28,737 bases of DNA from an uncultured Bacteriovorax sp. (GTDB lineage Bacteria; Bdellovibrionota; Bacteriovoracia; Bacteriovoracales; Bacteriovoracaceae). A program made the translations under genes and the position numbers. Below the pieces are notes generated by a model. It was not told where the DNA came from. It saw only the letters and a program-made list of their open reading frames with translations, and did no database searches. The stretch is taken from the NCBI GenBank assembly GCA_946482295.1, contig CAMLRB010000012.1, positions 1 through 28,737 of the forward strand, read 5' to 3'. Positions 1 to 7,984 of the stretch are shown here, one piece after another. Every line of letters begins with the position of its first letter. Position 1 is the first letter of the stretch.

Positions 1-825
1 ATCAGCAAAATCTAATTCATGGTGAACAGTATCGTGCATATCTTGAACAGTAGAAGTGCGAATGAGTTTGTAATTGGGGTGTTTAGACAATAAATCCAAC
101 TTCATCGTCGAGTGTAATCCAGCGATGACTATAACCTTATGTCCAAGAGCGAGTGCCTGTTGGGCAAGGTAGTATCCTGTAATTCCAGATGATGAGTTCG
201 TTAAGTAGCGGACAGGATCAAGAGGAACGATCGTCGCACCTGTTGTGATTAAAAGTGTTTTTTGATCTGCTTTGTGAAGTGGTTTCGTCATGAGAGGAAT
301 CAATTCGATAATTTCATCTACATTGGGAAGTTTTCCCAGACCTACTTCTTCACAAGCGAGAATACCAGAGTCAGTTGGAGACACGAATAAATTATTAAGC
401 GTCTTCAGTTTTTTAATTTGTTCAATGTTGTCCTTAGTGAATGGATGAAGAAGCATGTTTGTGTTCATTGCTGGAAACAAGAGAACATTTTTTGAAGGTT
501 CCAGCGCAAGAAATACAGAACTCAAAAGATCCGAGGCTTCTCCGCGAGCAAGCTTTGAAAGTGTATTAGCGGAAACAGGAGCGATGGCAAAAACATCACA
601 CCATCTTGCGAGATCGACGTGTAAAACATTTTTATGAGTAAAATCATCCATGCTGTTATAAACATCACTCACACCTAAATAGGTGAACACTTCAGGCACT
701 ACAAATTTAAGTGCACCTGATGTTAAAATGACCTTAACTTCATGGCCGTTTTTTACCAATCCTCGAGCAAGATCGAGCGACTTGTAAGCAGAAATAGACC
801 CACTAACTCCCAATAGAATTTTCAT
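1..825 (-). CDS. coaBC: Bifunctional phosphopantothenoylcysteine decarboxylase/phosphopantothenate-cysteine ligase (CoaBC), 3' end cut by window edge
   Basis: Coenzyme A synthesis: joins cysteine to 4'-phosphopantothenate, then decarboxylates the product. I translated the minus strand from the ATG at 825; the frame stays open to base 1, giving 275 codons without a stop. The N-terminus has the flavoprotein signature GVSGSISAYK, then HVDLARW with the probable catalytic histidine, APVSANTLSKLA, and PAMNTNM around residue 135, all typical of the CoaC half. After about residue 190 the CoaB half begins with TTGATIVPLDPVRYLTN, the nucleotide-binding start of the ligase domain. The domain order is the usual bacterial CoaC-CoaB fusion. 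The remaining CoaB part lies beyond the left edge. The ribosome-binding site is weak. Identification is firm. Confidence 0.93.
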   Translation of the reverse strand, partial: MKILLGVSGSISAYKSLDLARGLVKNGHEVKVILTSGALKFVVPEVFTYLGVSDVYNSMDDFTHKNVLHVDLARWCDVFAIAPVSANTLSKLARGEASDLLSSVFLALEPSKNVLLFPAMNTNMLLHPFTKDNIEQIKKLKTLNNLFVSPTDSGILACEEVGLGKLPNVDEIIELIPLMTKPLHKADQKTLLITTGATIVPLDPVRYLTNSSSGITGYYLAQQALALGHKVIVIAGLHSTMKLDLLSKHPNYKLIRTSTVQDMHDTVHHELDFAD

Positions 826-862
826 TTGGAATTTATTTCATAAAAATGAGGAGTTTGCAATT

Positions 863-1129
863 TTAAGGCATCACCATCGCGACGAGAAATTTGGTTTTTG
901 GCAGGTAACTAAAGATAAATAAGAAAGAAAAAATAACGAGAAATACCGCTTGTGTCGCGATGATTGTCCAGCCGAATGGCCCTAAGGTCGTCACAACTTT
1001 CTTGCGTGTATAGTTCGTTTTGAGTGTTTGTTGGCGATACTCGGCCGCGGCACTGTATTCAGTGATTTTCGACATCACTTCTTGATCTCTGAATTCTTGG
1101 CGCTTGCGTTGGAGTTCTTCTTCTGTCAC
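863..1129 (-). CDS. Small single-pass membrane protein of unknown function
   Basis: Not a family I recognise. The 88-residue form starts at GTG 1129, preceded by AGGAT at a good Shine-Dalgarno distance. The frame can be extended to a TTG at 1180, directly after the stop of the radical SAM gene, but no ribosome-binding site supports that start. An N-terminal charged stretch rich in Glu, Arg, Lys and Gln (TEEELQRKRQEFRDQE) looks helical. It is followed by a basic patch (NYTRKK) and one hydrophobic segment of about 25 residues (TIIATQAVFLVIFSFLFIF). The gene follows the radical SAM gene in the same direction with coaBC downstream, so the three may be cotranscribed. It could be a membrane-tethered adaptor; nothing shows a catalytic role. 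Confidence 0.6.
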   Translation of the reverse strand: MTEEELQRKRQEFRDQEVMSKITEYSAAAEYRQQTLKTNYTRKKVVTTLGPFGWTIIATQAVFLVIFSFLFIFSYLPKTKFLVAMVMP

Positions 1130-1183
1130 CGGTATTATCCTGCAAAAGGTATAGCTCTCTTGTCGGATATTATACGGCAAAGT

Positions 1184-2080
1184 TTAGAAGGGAAGTTCTG
1201 GTCTTTTAACTTGTTGAAATCGCTTTATATAGGTGCAGCGCTGGCAGAGATCTTCGACCAGTTTTTTTTGCGCAAACCCCTTTTTCATGGCCCGGGCCCT
1301 TTGACCCTCGAGAATCTCACCTAAACTTTTTTCGGGAAGTTTTCCCAGGTCGAGGCGCGCTTCTTTGTCCAGGCAGCAAGCGACGACTGTACCATCAGCA
1401 TGAATGCCTATGTGAGAGGTTACAGCGTGGCAGAAACCGCTTTCAGATTGTTTAGGCATTAGTGGAGAAGGCCATTCAAAACGTGAATCAAAATGGAGAT
1501 AAACACGATTATAAATGCGTTTACTTTTAATTGAGCTCACATCAATGCTCTCACTGATAGTTGTCTCGAAAAAATCGCCAATAGTTTTTAAGATGTCTCC
1601 GTTGGAGTCATTCATTGTGCGCGTTTCGAATATATTCCAGAGGCGGTAGTTAATATAGAGTTCAGGTCTTCGCTCTTGGGACATCTTAGAAAATTTAAGA
1701 ATGTCGAGCAGGTAAGGATTAATATCTCTGTCTTTAAAATTGTCTTTAAATGAGTGAATCGAAAAATTGATCTGATGAAATACAGGAGAGGTGGAAAGAA
1801 GCTCGCTATAGCGATTGAGTAGAATTCCGTTTGTCGTTAAATTGATTTTAACGTTTGCAGCTTCGCACGCCTTGATGATTGCATGAAACTCGGGGTGAGC
1901 AAGGGGTTCACCCATAAGGTGTAAACAAACCTGTTCGGTATGAGGGGCCACTTCATTTACAATACGCTCGAACATTTGCACACCCATAATTTTCTTGTCT
2001 CGTTCAACGACCGGACAAAAAGAACATTGGAGATTGCAAATATTACTGATCTCAATATAAACGCGTTTAAATTTGTTCAT
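1184..2080 (-). CDS. Radical SAM protein with SPASM-like C-terminal cysteines
   Basis: A probable [4Fe-4S]/S-adenosylmethionine radical enzyme. The cluster motif CNLQCSFC (CxxxCxxC) lies about 15 residues from the ATG at 2080. A GEPLAHPEF segment matches the family's SAM-binding GGEP region, and KINLTTNG follows. The C-terminal third carries further cysteines (GFCHA, VVACCLD, DLCQRC), resembling a SPASM or twitch auxiliary-cluster domain. A GTG at 2098 is in frame but adds only six residues; an in-frame TAG lies immediately upstream of it. I prefer ATG 2080 because the protein then begins MNKFKRVYIEISNICN, a typical start for this group. Neither start has a clear ribosome-binding site. No precursor peptide is visible nearby, so the substrate is unknown. 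Confidence 0.87.
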   Translation of the reverse strand: MNKFKRVYIEISNICNLQCSFCPVVERDKKIMGVQMFERIVNEVAPHTEQVCLHLMGEPLAHPEFHAIIKACEAANVKINLTTNGILLNRYSELLSTSPVFHQINFSIHSFKDNFKDRDINPYLLDILKFSKMSQERRPELYINYRLWNIFETRTMNDSNGDILKTIGDFFETTISESIDVSSIKSKRIYNRVYLHFDSRFEWPSPLMPKQSESGFCHAVTSHIGIHADGTVVACCLDKEARLDLGKLPEKSLGEILEGQRARAMKKGFAQKKLVEDLCQRCTYIKRFQQVKRPELPF

Positions 2081-2103
2081 TTTAATGATATCTAGCACAT
2101 TCT

Positions 2104-3012
2104 ATGAAAGAAACTCCAGCGACCTTTTACTATTTTCTCTGTAATCCAGGCTCAGAAAAATTCTTGAAAGAAGAAATACGCCTTATTTATCCTGAGCTCG
2201 TCTTTGCTTTTTCGACGGAAGGGTTTGTGACTTTCAAAGAAACTAGGACGTTAGGGAAAACTCTGAGACCTGTGTTTTGTCGTCATTTCGGAAGATTTAT
2301 CAAACGCGGATCTTATGAAGAAGTTTCACAAGGCTTAAGTAATTTTCACTATTACTCGCTTGCGGGAGAAATTTTTAAAAAGGCCGCCTATAAAGATGGG
2401 GACTGGGTTAAAGAAATCATCAAAGTTAGTGAGACTCAATATTATTTAGGCGAGTTCCGAGCTTCCATTTTAAATGCTCCTACTCCTGGCGGATTTTCTG
2501 AAGAAATTCTTCCAACTGAATCACCATCACGCGCTTACATGAAAGTAATTGATGGAATGAACTATATGGGAATCAGTTTTACTCCAGGTGAAACAGCACT
2601 AGAGATTGGTTCGAGTCCCGGAGGAGCGACGTACGCACTTTTAAAAAAAGGATTAAAAGTAGAGGGCGTTGACACGGGAGAAATGCATCCCATCTGTCTG
2701 GAAAACCCTTATTTCACTCACCACAAACAATCGATTCAAGATTTTCATGTCTCTTCACTGAAAGATCATGTGCAATGGTTATTCGTTGATATGAATCTTG
2801 CTCCTGAAGGAAGCCTGCGTGAAATTGAAAAAGTTGTTGAGGCCATTCGTCCTTCATTAAAAGGGGCCTTCATCACTTTAAAGATGACGAAGTTCGAACT
2901 TGTTTCGCGAGTCCCAATGTATTTATCCATTGCTCATAAAATGGGACTTAACGTAAAGATGGCCACCCAACTTCCTTCACATAAACAAGAATTCCTTCTT
3001 TACGCCGAATAA
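2104..3012 (+). CDS. RlmM-like FtsJ-family rRNA 2'-O-methyltransferase
   Basis: A SAM-dependent RNA 2'-O-ribose methyltransferase, probably acting on 23S rRNA. The SAM-binding loop EIGSSPGG is at residues 167-174. The FtsJ/RlmM catalytic K-D-K-E set can be placed at K147 (SRAYMK), D229 (LFVDMN), K260 (FITLKM) and E296 (HKQEFL). The N-terminal 130 residues precede the Rossmann domain, as in RlmM where that part is THUMP-like and binds RNA. At 302 residues it is somewhat shorter than E. coli RlmM, and the exact target nucleotide (C2498 in RlmM) is not proven. It is divergent from the radical SAM gene, with start codons only 23 bp apart. No Shine-Dalgarno is visible before the ATG. Confidence 0.85.
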   Translation: MKETPATFYYFLCNPGSEKFLKEEIRLIYPELVFAFSTEGFVTFKETRTLGKTLRPVFCRHFGRFIKRGSYEEVSQGLSNFHYYSLAGEIFKKAAYKDGDWVKEIIKVSETQYYLGEFRASILNAPTPGGFSEEILPTESPSRAYMKVIDGMNYMGISFTPGETALEIGSSPGGATYALLKKGLKVEGVDTGEMHPICLENPYFTHHKQSIQDFHVSSLKDHVQWLFVDMNLAPEGSLREIEKVVEAIRPSLKGAFITLKMTKFELVSRVPMYLSIAHKMGLNVKMATQLPSHKQEFLLYAE

Positions 3013-3094
3013 GTTTTTGAAATTCCTCAATTGTTGATTTATTTGCTCAATTAAATAAAGTTTTTTGCCGATGAGCCCTCTTAAGAGGTGATCT

Positions 3095-5185
3095 ATGAGA
3101 AATAAACTCCATTGGCTGATGCTTTCATCGCTTGTTCTCTCTGCATGTCAGACGAGTCCAACACGCAATTCTTCGCGATATCCCAGCTCTGAATCAGATA
3201 ATAAAAAATGGGATGAACTAAGAGTTTTGCAGCAAAAGAAATTCGAGTTGCATGCGGAGTACATGAATCTCGAAAAGAAAAAGAGATTTGAAGAAATCGA
3301 AAAGGTGAAAGGCGAAATTAAAATCGTCGATTCGCAAATTGCAAAATTATCGGATCAAATACAGCCGCTTGAAGCTGACGGTGGATTGTTCTATCACTCT
3401 AAAAAAGACTGGCGAGTTGAAGATGAAGAGATTACGCTCAACGATCTTCCTCTCTACCGCACAGACAAAAAAGTAAAACTTTCTTTTTCAAGTTATGAAG
3501 CGAAATCAACGACGATTGAGCTTACTCATAATTTAATTTCTAATAGTGGTTATACACATTTTGAACACGATAAAGAGCCACCTAAATTAAATTTTACCAT
3601 AAAATGTGATGCTCCATTTTCCATCAAATATGGCCTGACAAGAAATATTAAGGCCAATGAAGAGTATGAGTTCAAACTGGGAGATAAAAAACTCAGCAAT
3701 GACAGAACAACTCTTACGATGAATTCCAAAGTCAGTAATTGTGATGTGAAATTCGTCAGTGATCTCGATGAAAAAACGCTATATGGGTTTACGCTTGAAA
3801 ATGAATCAAAAAGATTCAAAGCACTCGAAACTATACTTTCTACGACTGAAAAATGTTCTCTTTTAAAAGGATCAGAGAATTTCATCGATTCGACATTCTT
3901 TCCTAATATGACTTGTCCTGTGAAATATGAATCGATTCAACTTCTCCCAGAGCCAGAAGATAGTTTACATGCGAGAGTCGTGGCCCTGTTAGGTCAAGAC
4001 CTTCCAAAAGATTTTGTGAAAAATGCAAATCCCTATGCTCCACTAGATTTTAGTAAAGCTCCTAAATACGATGCGCTATTAGTTTCGTATCTCGTCTTTC
4101 GCGCTGATTTTTACGGAACATTGATGGCGAGACTTCTTTCACATCACGCTGACAAAGGTGCTGTCGTGAGAGTGATTGTATCGGACGTAATTACGCTTAA
4201 AAAAGATGAGGCCATGTATGAACGAATGATGGCCAGACATCCAAATATGAAATTTATTAAGTATCGTTTCGATTCTGATCAAGGCGGAGGAGCGAAATTT
4301 TCTCAGCTTCACAGAACAAATCACGTAAAATTATTCCTCGCTTACTCTAAAGACGATGCAGAAAAGTCTATTGCAATCGTTGGTGGACGTAATATTCACG
4401 ATGGGTTTGTTTTCAAAACACCTGTTGATGTTTCTGCTCATCCAGAAATTGTCAATTATGTATCCGGCGATGAATCTTGGGCCTACTGGCGCGACTTTGA
4501 AATGGTCATTCGCGGACAAGATTTTGTTGAAAGTGCTGTTCGTCACTACATGAACTTCTATCACATCAATAAAGAAAATCTAGTGATGAAGCTCTCTAGT
4601 GTAGCTGCTGCCAATGAAAATGCCGTGCAGACAGATAAAGGGTCGATGAGACACATGGTTTCGATTCCTTTCAAAGACGATCCAAACTTAAATCTTTTCT
4701 ATGCCAAAATGATTGATACAGCAAAAAAGAAGATTCTTATTTCTTCTCCTTATTTCAGACCAGTTAAAGAAATTGGAGAGGCCCTCGATCGTGCAATTGA
4801 AAGAGGAGTTGATATTACAATCGTCACTCGCCTGGATCTAGAAGGAGATACGGCCGACTTTATTTTAGGTGCTGTTAATAAAGACGGTGTAAATCGTTAC
4901 TTGAAAAAAGTAAAAGTATACGAGTACATCGAACCCAAGGTTATCCTTCACTCAAAGTTGTTGATGGTGGATGATGAGGTTTCATTTATTAGTTCGGTTA
5001 ACCTGAATAAGCGTAGCTTTTACCACGATTTGGAAAATGGTGTTGTCGTTCACGATAAAGAATTTACTCTGAAGATGGATGCTCTCTACAAGGACTACTT
5101 AAAACTTTGTACTCCATTAACAGAAAAGCAGAAAATTATTTTCTGGAAACGTTGGTTGATCACTCTTCTTGATAAAGTCTTTTAA
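3095..5185 (+). CDS. Phospholipase D/cardiolipin-synthase-like lipoprotein
   Basis: A 696-residue lipoprotein with two HKD half-sites, so probably a phosphatidyl-transferring or hydrolysing enzyme acting in the periplasm or outer membrane. The signal peptide ends in the lipobox LSAC (Cys18). Residues 35-95 are charged and coiled-coil-like. A beta-rich region with no clear family match follows to about residue 300. The first catalytic site begins at H410 (HVK...D...GGRN), with seven rather than four residues between the lysine and the first aspartate. The second site begins at H619 (HSKLLMVDD) with normal HxKx4D spacing. The ATG follows AGAGGTG at a good distance. The PLD fold is firm; cardiolipin synthase, phosphatidyltransferase or nuclease activity cannot be separated here. 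Confidence 0.88.
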   Translation: MRNKLHWLMLSSLVLSACQTSPTRNSSRYPSSESDNKKWDELRVLQQKKFELHAEYMNLEKKKRFEEIEKVKGEIKIVDSQIAKLSDQIQPLEADGGLFYHSKKDWRVEDEEITLNDLPLYRTDKKVKLSFSSYEAKSTTIELTHNLISNSGYTHFEHDKEPPKLNFTIKCDAPFSIKYGLTRNIKANEEYEFKLGDKKLSNDRTTLTMNSKVSNCDVKFVSDLDEKTLYGFTLENESKRFKALETILSTTEKCSLLKGSENFIDSTFFPNMTCPVKYESIQLLPEPEDSLHARVVALLGQDLPKDFVKNANPYAPLDFSKAPKYDALLVSYLVFRADFYGTLMARLLSHHADKGAVVRVIVSDVITLKKDEAMYERMMARHPNMKFIKYRFDSDQGGGAKFSQLHRTNHVKLFLAYSKDDAEKSIAIVGGRNIHDGFVFKTPVDVSAHPEIVNYVSGDESWAYWRDFEMVIRGQDFVESAVRHYMNFYHINKENLVMKLSSVAAANENAVQTDKGSMRHMVSIPFKDDPNLNLFYAKMIDTAKKKILISSPYFRPVKEIGEALDRAIERGVDITIVTRLDLEGDTADFILGAVNKDGVNRYLKKVKVYEYIEPKVILHSKLLMVDDEVSFISSVNLNKRSFYHDLENGVVVHDKEFTLKMDALYKDYLKLCTPLTEKQKIIFWKRWLITLLDKVF

Positions 5186-5188
5186 GAT

Positions 5189-5689
5189 TTAAAGCAGCTT
5201 AAGGCCACGAGTATCTACCTTGTGGCCTTCTAATTGAAGCAAGAAAACCTTCATGTCCATACCACCGCTAAAACCAGTTAACTTTCCAGTCGAACCAACA
5301 ACTCTGTGACAAGGAATGATGACAGGAATCGGATTTTTACCATTGGCCCCGCCAACAGCTCGTTGAGCGTTGGGTGCTTTTAGATATTCGGCCTGTTTTC
5401 CATAGCTCCAAACTTTCCCATAAGGAATTTTGGTAAGAGCTTTCCAGGCTTTGTTTTGAAAATCCGTTCCGTTAGGAGCGAGTGGCAAATCAAAGTCTTT
5501 TCTTTCGCCTTCAAAATATTCTCTAAGTTGTTTTTTAGTCATCTCAAGCACTGGATGCTTATCAGCTTTTTTTGCATCAGCAAGCATAGGCTTCATTTCA
5601 TCACCAACATAAAGAGCAATGAGGTGAGTGGCGTTGGCAACAAGAGTGATTTTACCAATAGGAGAAGAGAGTGTTTGGTATGCTTTCAT
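5189..5689 (-). CDS. ogt: Methylated-DNA-protein-cysteine S-methyltransferase
   Basis: Suicide repair protein that removes the alkyl group from O6-alkylguanine or O4-alkylthymine onto its own cysteine. The acceptor motif PCHRV is present with the nucleophile at Cys127, within IIPCHRVVGSTGKLTGFSGG. The helix-turn-helix recognition segment (KIPYGKVWSYGKQA, with RAVGGANGKNP) precedes it. The length of 166 residues is typical of the Ogt type without an Ada N-terminal domain. AAGGAT precedes the ATG. It converges with the PLD lipoprotein gene, separated by 3 bp with no obvious terminator. The N-acetyltransferase gene lies upstream on the same strand, 23 bp away, so the two are probably cotranscribed. 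Confidence 0.95.
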   Translation of the reverse strand: MKAYQTLSSPIGKITLVANATHLIALYVGDEMKPMLADAKKADKHPVLEMTKKQLREYFEGERKDFDLPLAPNGTDFQNKAWKALTKIPYGKVWSYGKQAEYLKAPNAQRAVGGANGKNPIPVIIPCHRVVGSTGKLTGFSGGMDMKVFLLQLEGHKVDTRGLKLL

Positions 5690-5712
5690 AAAAATCCTTA
5701 TAACTTACTTAT

Positions 5713-6504
5713 TTAGAATAACCTAGCAAAATTTGAATTTGAAGGTAATGTCAGTTTAAATTTATCCTTCAGTATATTTTTCAAATCAGTTTCTGTTTCA
5801 ATATCCATAGAATGAATCTCGCCATTGTTTTTCGTTGAAGTGAATTTACGATTGAGCAATGTATAACGTCCTTCATCGGTAAAAAGAGCAGCAATAAGGT
5901 TACTTCTGAAGTGTGATGTCGGAAGCTGTGAAGTGTAGAAATTCGACATTTCAAGATCGGCCGGATAGACGAGATCTTCAGTGAAAGCATATACATTGTT
6001 CCAGACACCAGGCTCACTTTCTTTCTTCAGAATGAAACCAAATTCAGAATCAGTTTCTAATTTAAAATTTCCGTTTAATTGTTTATCAACGCGATTTAAT
6101 TCAAAAGGCATAGGTGAATAGAGACCCGGACCACCGAAACCAGCATCGACCAGATATTTCATTGAATTTAATTCGGCCAAAAGGAGTATATGGGTTTTAG
6201 GATTGATACCAACTCCCCTGTACATAACTCTTGAGAGAAGGGGACGAATCTTAAATCCTAAAGTCTTGAGCGCTTCTAAAATCATTTGGTTGAGTTCAAA
6301 ACAGTAGCCACCGCGTTCAGAATCGATGAGCTTTTGTTGAAGATCCTGAGGCGTTAACCGGATTTCTTGTTGGTGAAAACAATCGATATTTTCAAAAGGC
6401 ACTCGTTTGAGCTGTTTGGTCTGAATATCATAGAGGCCTGATTCTGTTATGGCCGGCGTACTTAAACCACATTTTGCGAGATATTTTTCAATATTTATCG
6501 TCAT
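5713..6504 (-). CDS. nat: Arylamine N-acetyltransferase family protein
   Basis: NAT-family enzyme that transfers an acetyl group from acetyl-CoA to arylamines or similar amines through a cysteine thioester. The catalytic triad is visible: Cys68 in RGGYCFELN, His105 in KTHILLL, and Asp120 in VDAGFGG. PFENIDC near residue 37 is another family hallmark. At 263 residues it has the usual prokaryotic NAT length. The ATG at 6504 is preceded by AGGAC. The downstream gene is ogt, so both could serve chemical detoxification. In some bacteria NAT paralogues close macrolactams in natural-product synthesis, but no polyketide synthase is nearby, so I favour general acetylation. Confidence 0.93.
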   Translation of the reverse strand: MTINIEKYLAKCGLSTPAITESGLYDIQTKQLKRVPFENIDCFHQQEIRLTPQDLQQKLIDSERGGYCFELNQMILEALKTLGFKIRPLLSRVMYRGVGINPKTHILLLAELNSMKYLVDAGFGGPGLYSPMPFELNRVDKQLNGNFKLETDSEFGFILKKESEPGVWNNVYAFTEDLVYPADLEMSNFYTSQLPTSHFRSNLIAALFTDEGRYTLLNRKFTSTKNNGEIHSMDIETETDLKNILKDKFKLTLPSNSNFARLF

Positions 6505-6567
6505 TTTTAAGTCCTGATCGAGATTAACCCAGGCTTAAGTTTAGCTCTTTTATGACGATAAAAAAAC

Positions 6568-7449
6568 ATGAGTTCAAAAAAGTTTACCTTACTTTTAATT
6601 CTCCTTTTTACAACAGCTTGTTCAACTTCTCCGGTGAGAACATTTCAAGCGGATAATCCTGTTTACAGTAGAGATCCCGCCAATTTTCAAAGCTGTTTTC
6701 AGATGATGAATGCGGTAATCAATTACAGACAGATAACTTCGCAAGATGAATCCCTCCTGACAAAAGCAAAAGATTTAAATGAACTTGAACTTGCTTATGG
6801 TGATGAATCGTTAATTGATCTTCAGCGCCGACTTGATAATGAATCGATAAAAGCAGCGACAAAACATGCTCAAGCTCTTCTTACAAAACCTGTAAAGTTT
6901 GACAAAAAAATGAAGAAGGCCACGTACGTAACGACAGAAGAAGCACAAGACATTCTCAACTCTATTGAGAATTCAAAAGTTAATCAAAACCATTATTGTT
7001 ACGATCCAAATAACACGACTGGTTTTTGCTTCGGAAGAGCAGTCATTGGTCACATGGAAGCTCTCGCTCGTGGGGTTCATCCTGATGCCATTAAAAAAAT
7101 ATGGATTGCCGGAGATATGAAAGAATGGGGACATCACGTTGCTCCAATGGTTAAATCGGAAACGGGATGGCTGGTGCTTGATACAAATATCGGAAAACCA
7201 CTAACACCAGAAGCTTGGTATAAATACTACACGCCAATGAAAGCTGCAAAAGCTAAAAACATCATGTTATTTGTAACCCAAGGAGGACGCTTTGGTCCTT
7301 ATGATGATGAAGCCTACAGTGCGGTTAACTTATTTAATACAACAGGTGATACTTTTGATCGTGCGAACGATTTTTACAAAGGGTATTTCCACGATTACTT
7401 CGAAGCTCTTGAACAAGACAAATCATTTAAGAAAATTCCTGCACGTTAA
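6568..7449 (+). CDS. Lipoprotein with transglutaminase/protein-glutaminase-like Cys-His-Asp triad
   Basis: A 293-residue predicted lipoprotein; the signal peptide ends TTAC with the lipidated residue at Cys18. The C-terminal half has a pattern consistent with a papain/transglutaminase-type fold: Cys154 in GFCFGRA at a helix start, His190 in WGHHVAPMV, and Asp205 in WLVLDTN. This order and spacing resemble bacterial transglutaminase-like cysteine peptidases and protein glutaminases. I infer an envelope-anchored cysteine hydrolase or amide-modifying enzyme; this is a motif-level call, not a named family. There is no clear Shine-Dalgarno before the ATG. It is divergent from nat, and its stop overlaps the converging universal stress protein gene by 4 bp. 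Confidence 0.72.
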   Translation: MSSKKFTLLLILLFTTACSTSPVRTFQADNPVYSRDPANFQSCFQMMNAVINYRQITSQDESLLTKAKDLNELELAYGDESLIDLQRRLDNESIKAATKHAQALLTKPVKFDKKMKKATYVTTEEAQDILNSIENSKVNQNHYCYDPNNTTGFCFGRAVIGHMEALARGVHPDAIKKIWIAGDMKEWGHHVAPMVKSETGWLVLDTNIGKPLTPEAWYKYYTPMKAAKAKNIMLFVTQGGRFGPYDDEAYSAVNLFNTTGDTFDRANDFYKGYFHDYFEALEQDKSFKKIPAR

Positions 7450-7883
7450 ACAGGTCGCATGACAAAGACGTTGCATGGTGAATATTTCACCAAAAAATCT
7501 GCAAGCGAGCTGGAGAAGAGACCTTCAATTCCATGTTGCCCACGTGTCGCCACTACGGTCATGTCAGCATTCACAGCATGGAGATATTCTTTAATTTTTT
7601 CTTCCCGCGAATGAGTGAAAAAACATTCGCAAGTCATGTTTCGTGGGTCTAATCCTAGATCTGCACCCAGTTGATTAAGAATTCCCACCGTACTTCTTTC
7701 AATTTCAGGATATTGCTCTTCCGTCGGATAAATGACTGGCAACAAATCGATGTTATAAAAATGTATCTCGAAAGCATGAATGAGATGAATTCTACAATTA
7801 TTTAAATCGATTGATTTTGTAATCGTTTTAAGAGTGTCTAGACACTTTTGATTCAAGTCTACACAGAGGACAATATTTTTCAT
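7446..7883 (-). CDS. Universal stress protein (UspA family)
   Basis: A 145-residue single-domain Usp protein. The N-terminal strand KNIVLCVDL, the central DMTVVATRGQHG and the terminal CNVFVMRP strand are characteristic. The nucleotide-binding signature GxxG-x9-G(S/T) is only partly kept: after GQHGIEGLFSSSL the expected Gly-Ser/Thr is Ala-Asp, so ATP binding is doubtful. I place the start at ATG 7883, which follows GAGGAG at ideal spacing; an upstream in-frame start at 7961 lacks such support and would run through the shared control region. The gene is divergent from the flavoprotein gene at 7985. Neighbouring Hsp20, class II reductase and regulator genes suggest a stress or low-oxygen response. 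Confidence 0.9.
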   Translation of the reverse strand: MKNIVLCVDLNQKCLDTLKTITKSIDLNNCRIHLIHAFEIHFYNIDLLPVIYPTEEQYPEIERSTVGILNQLGADLGLDPRNMTCECFFTHSREEKIKEYLHAVNADMTVVATRGQHGIEGLFSSSLADFLVKYSPCNVFVMRPV

Positions 7884-7917
7884 AAGAAACTCCTCGCTGT
7901 TGTTTAAAACAGTATGA

Positions 7918-7968
7918 TTGATGAACTCATGATTCAAGACGCAGTGGCATTTCTCATGCATTCATCAA
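7918..7968. promoter_or_regulatory. Imperfect inverted repeat in the Usp/flavoprotein divergent control region
   Basis: Arms of 15 bp, TTGATGAACTCATGA at 7918-7932 and TCATGCATTCATCAA at 7954-7968, are inverted copies matching at 13 of 15 positions across a 21-bp spacer. They lie centrally between the two start codons. This could be a pair of operator sites for one dimeric or tetrameric regulator controlling both genes, or a leader hairpin for whichever transcript spans it. Confidence 0.5.
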
Positions 7969-7984
7969 TGGAGGGAGAGTGAAG

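Noticed and set aside
455..637. Open frame of 60 codons on the plus strand
   Set aside because: It lies antisense inside coaBC, with composition of a shadow frame and no ribosome-binding site.
3066..3074. GCCGATGA resembling a flagellar sigma-28 (FliA) -10 element
   Set aside because: The upstream TAAA is four bases too close, and at the correct distance the sequence is CAAT. The adjoining gene is not flagellar.
3550..4564. Three minus-strand open frames antisense to the PLD gene
   Set aside because: No family motifs and complete overlap with a well-supported gene; shadow frames.
5713..6504. NAT as a macrolactam-closing enzyme of the downstream oxygenase locus
   Set aside because: It is about 9 kb away on another transcription unit and paired with ogt; no polyketide synthase is present.
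7918..7938. TTGATGAACTCATGATTCAA as an FNR site
   Set aside because: The half-sites are not TGAT-N4-ATCA; the spacing is wrong. Better explained as one arm of the longer inverted repeat.
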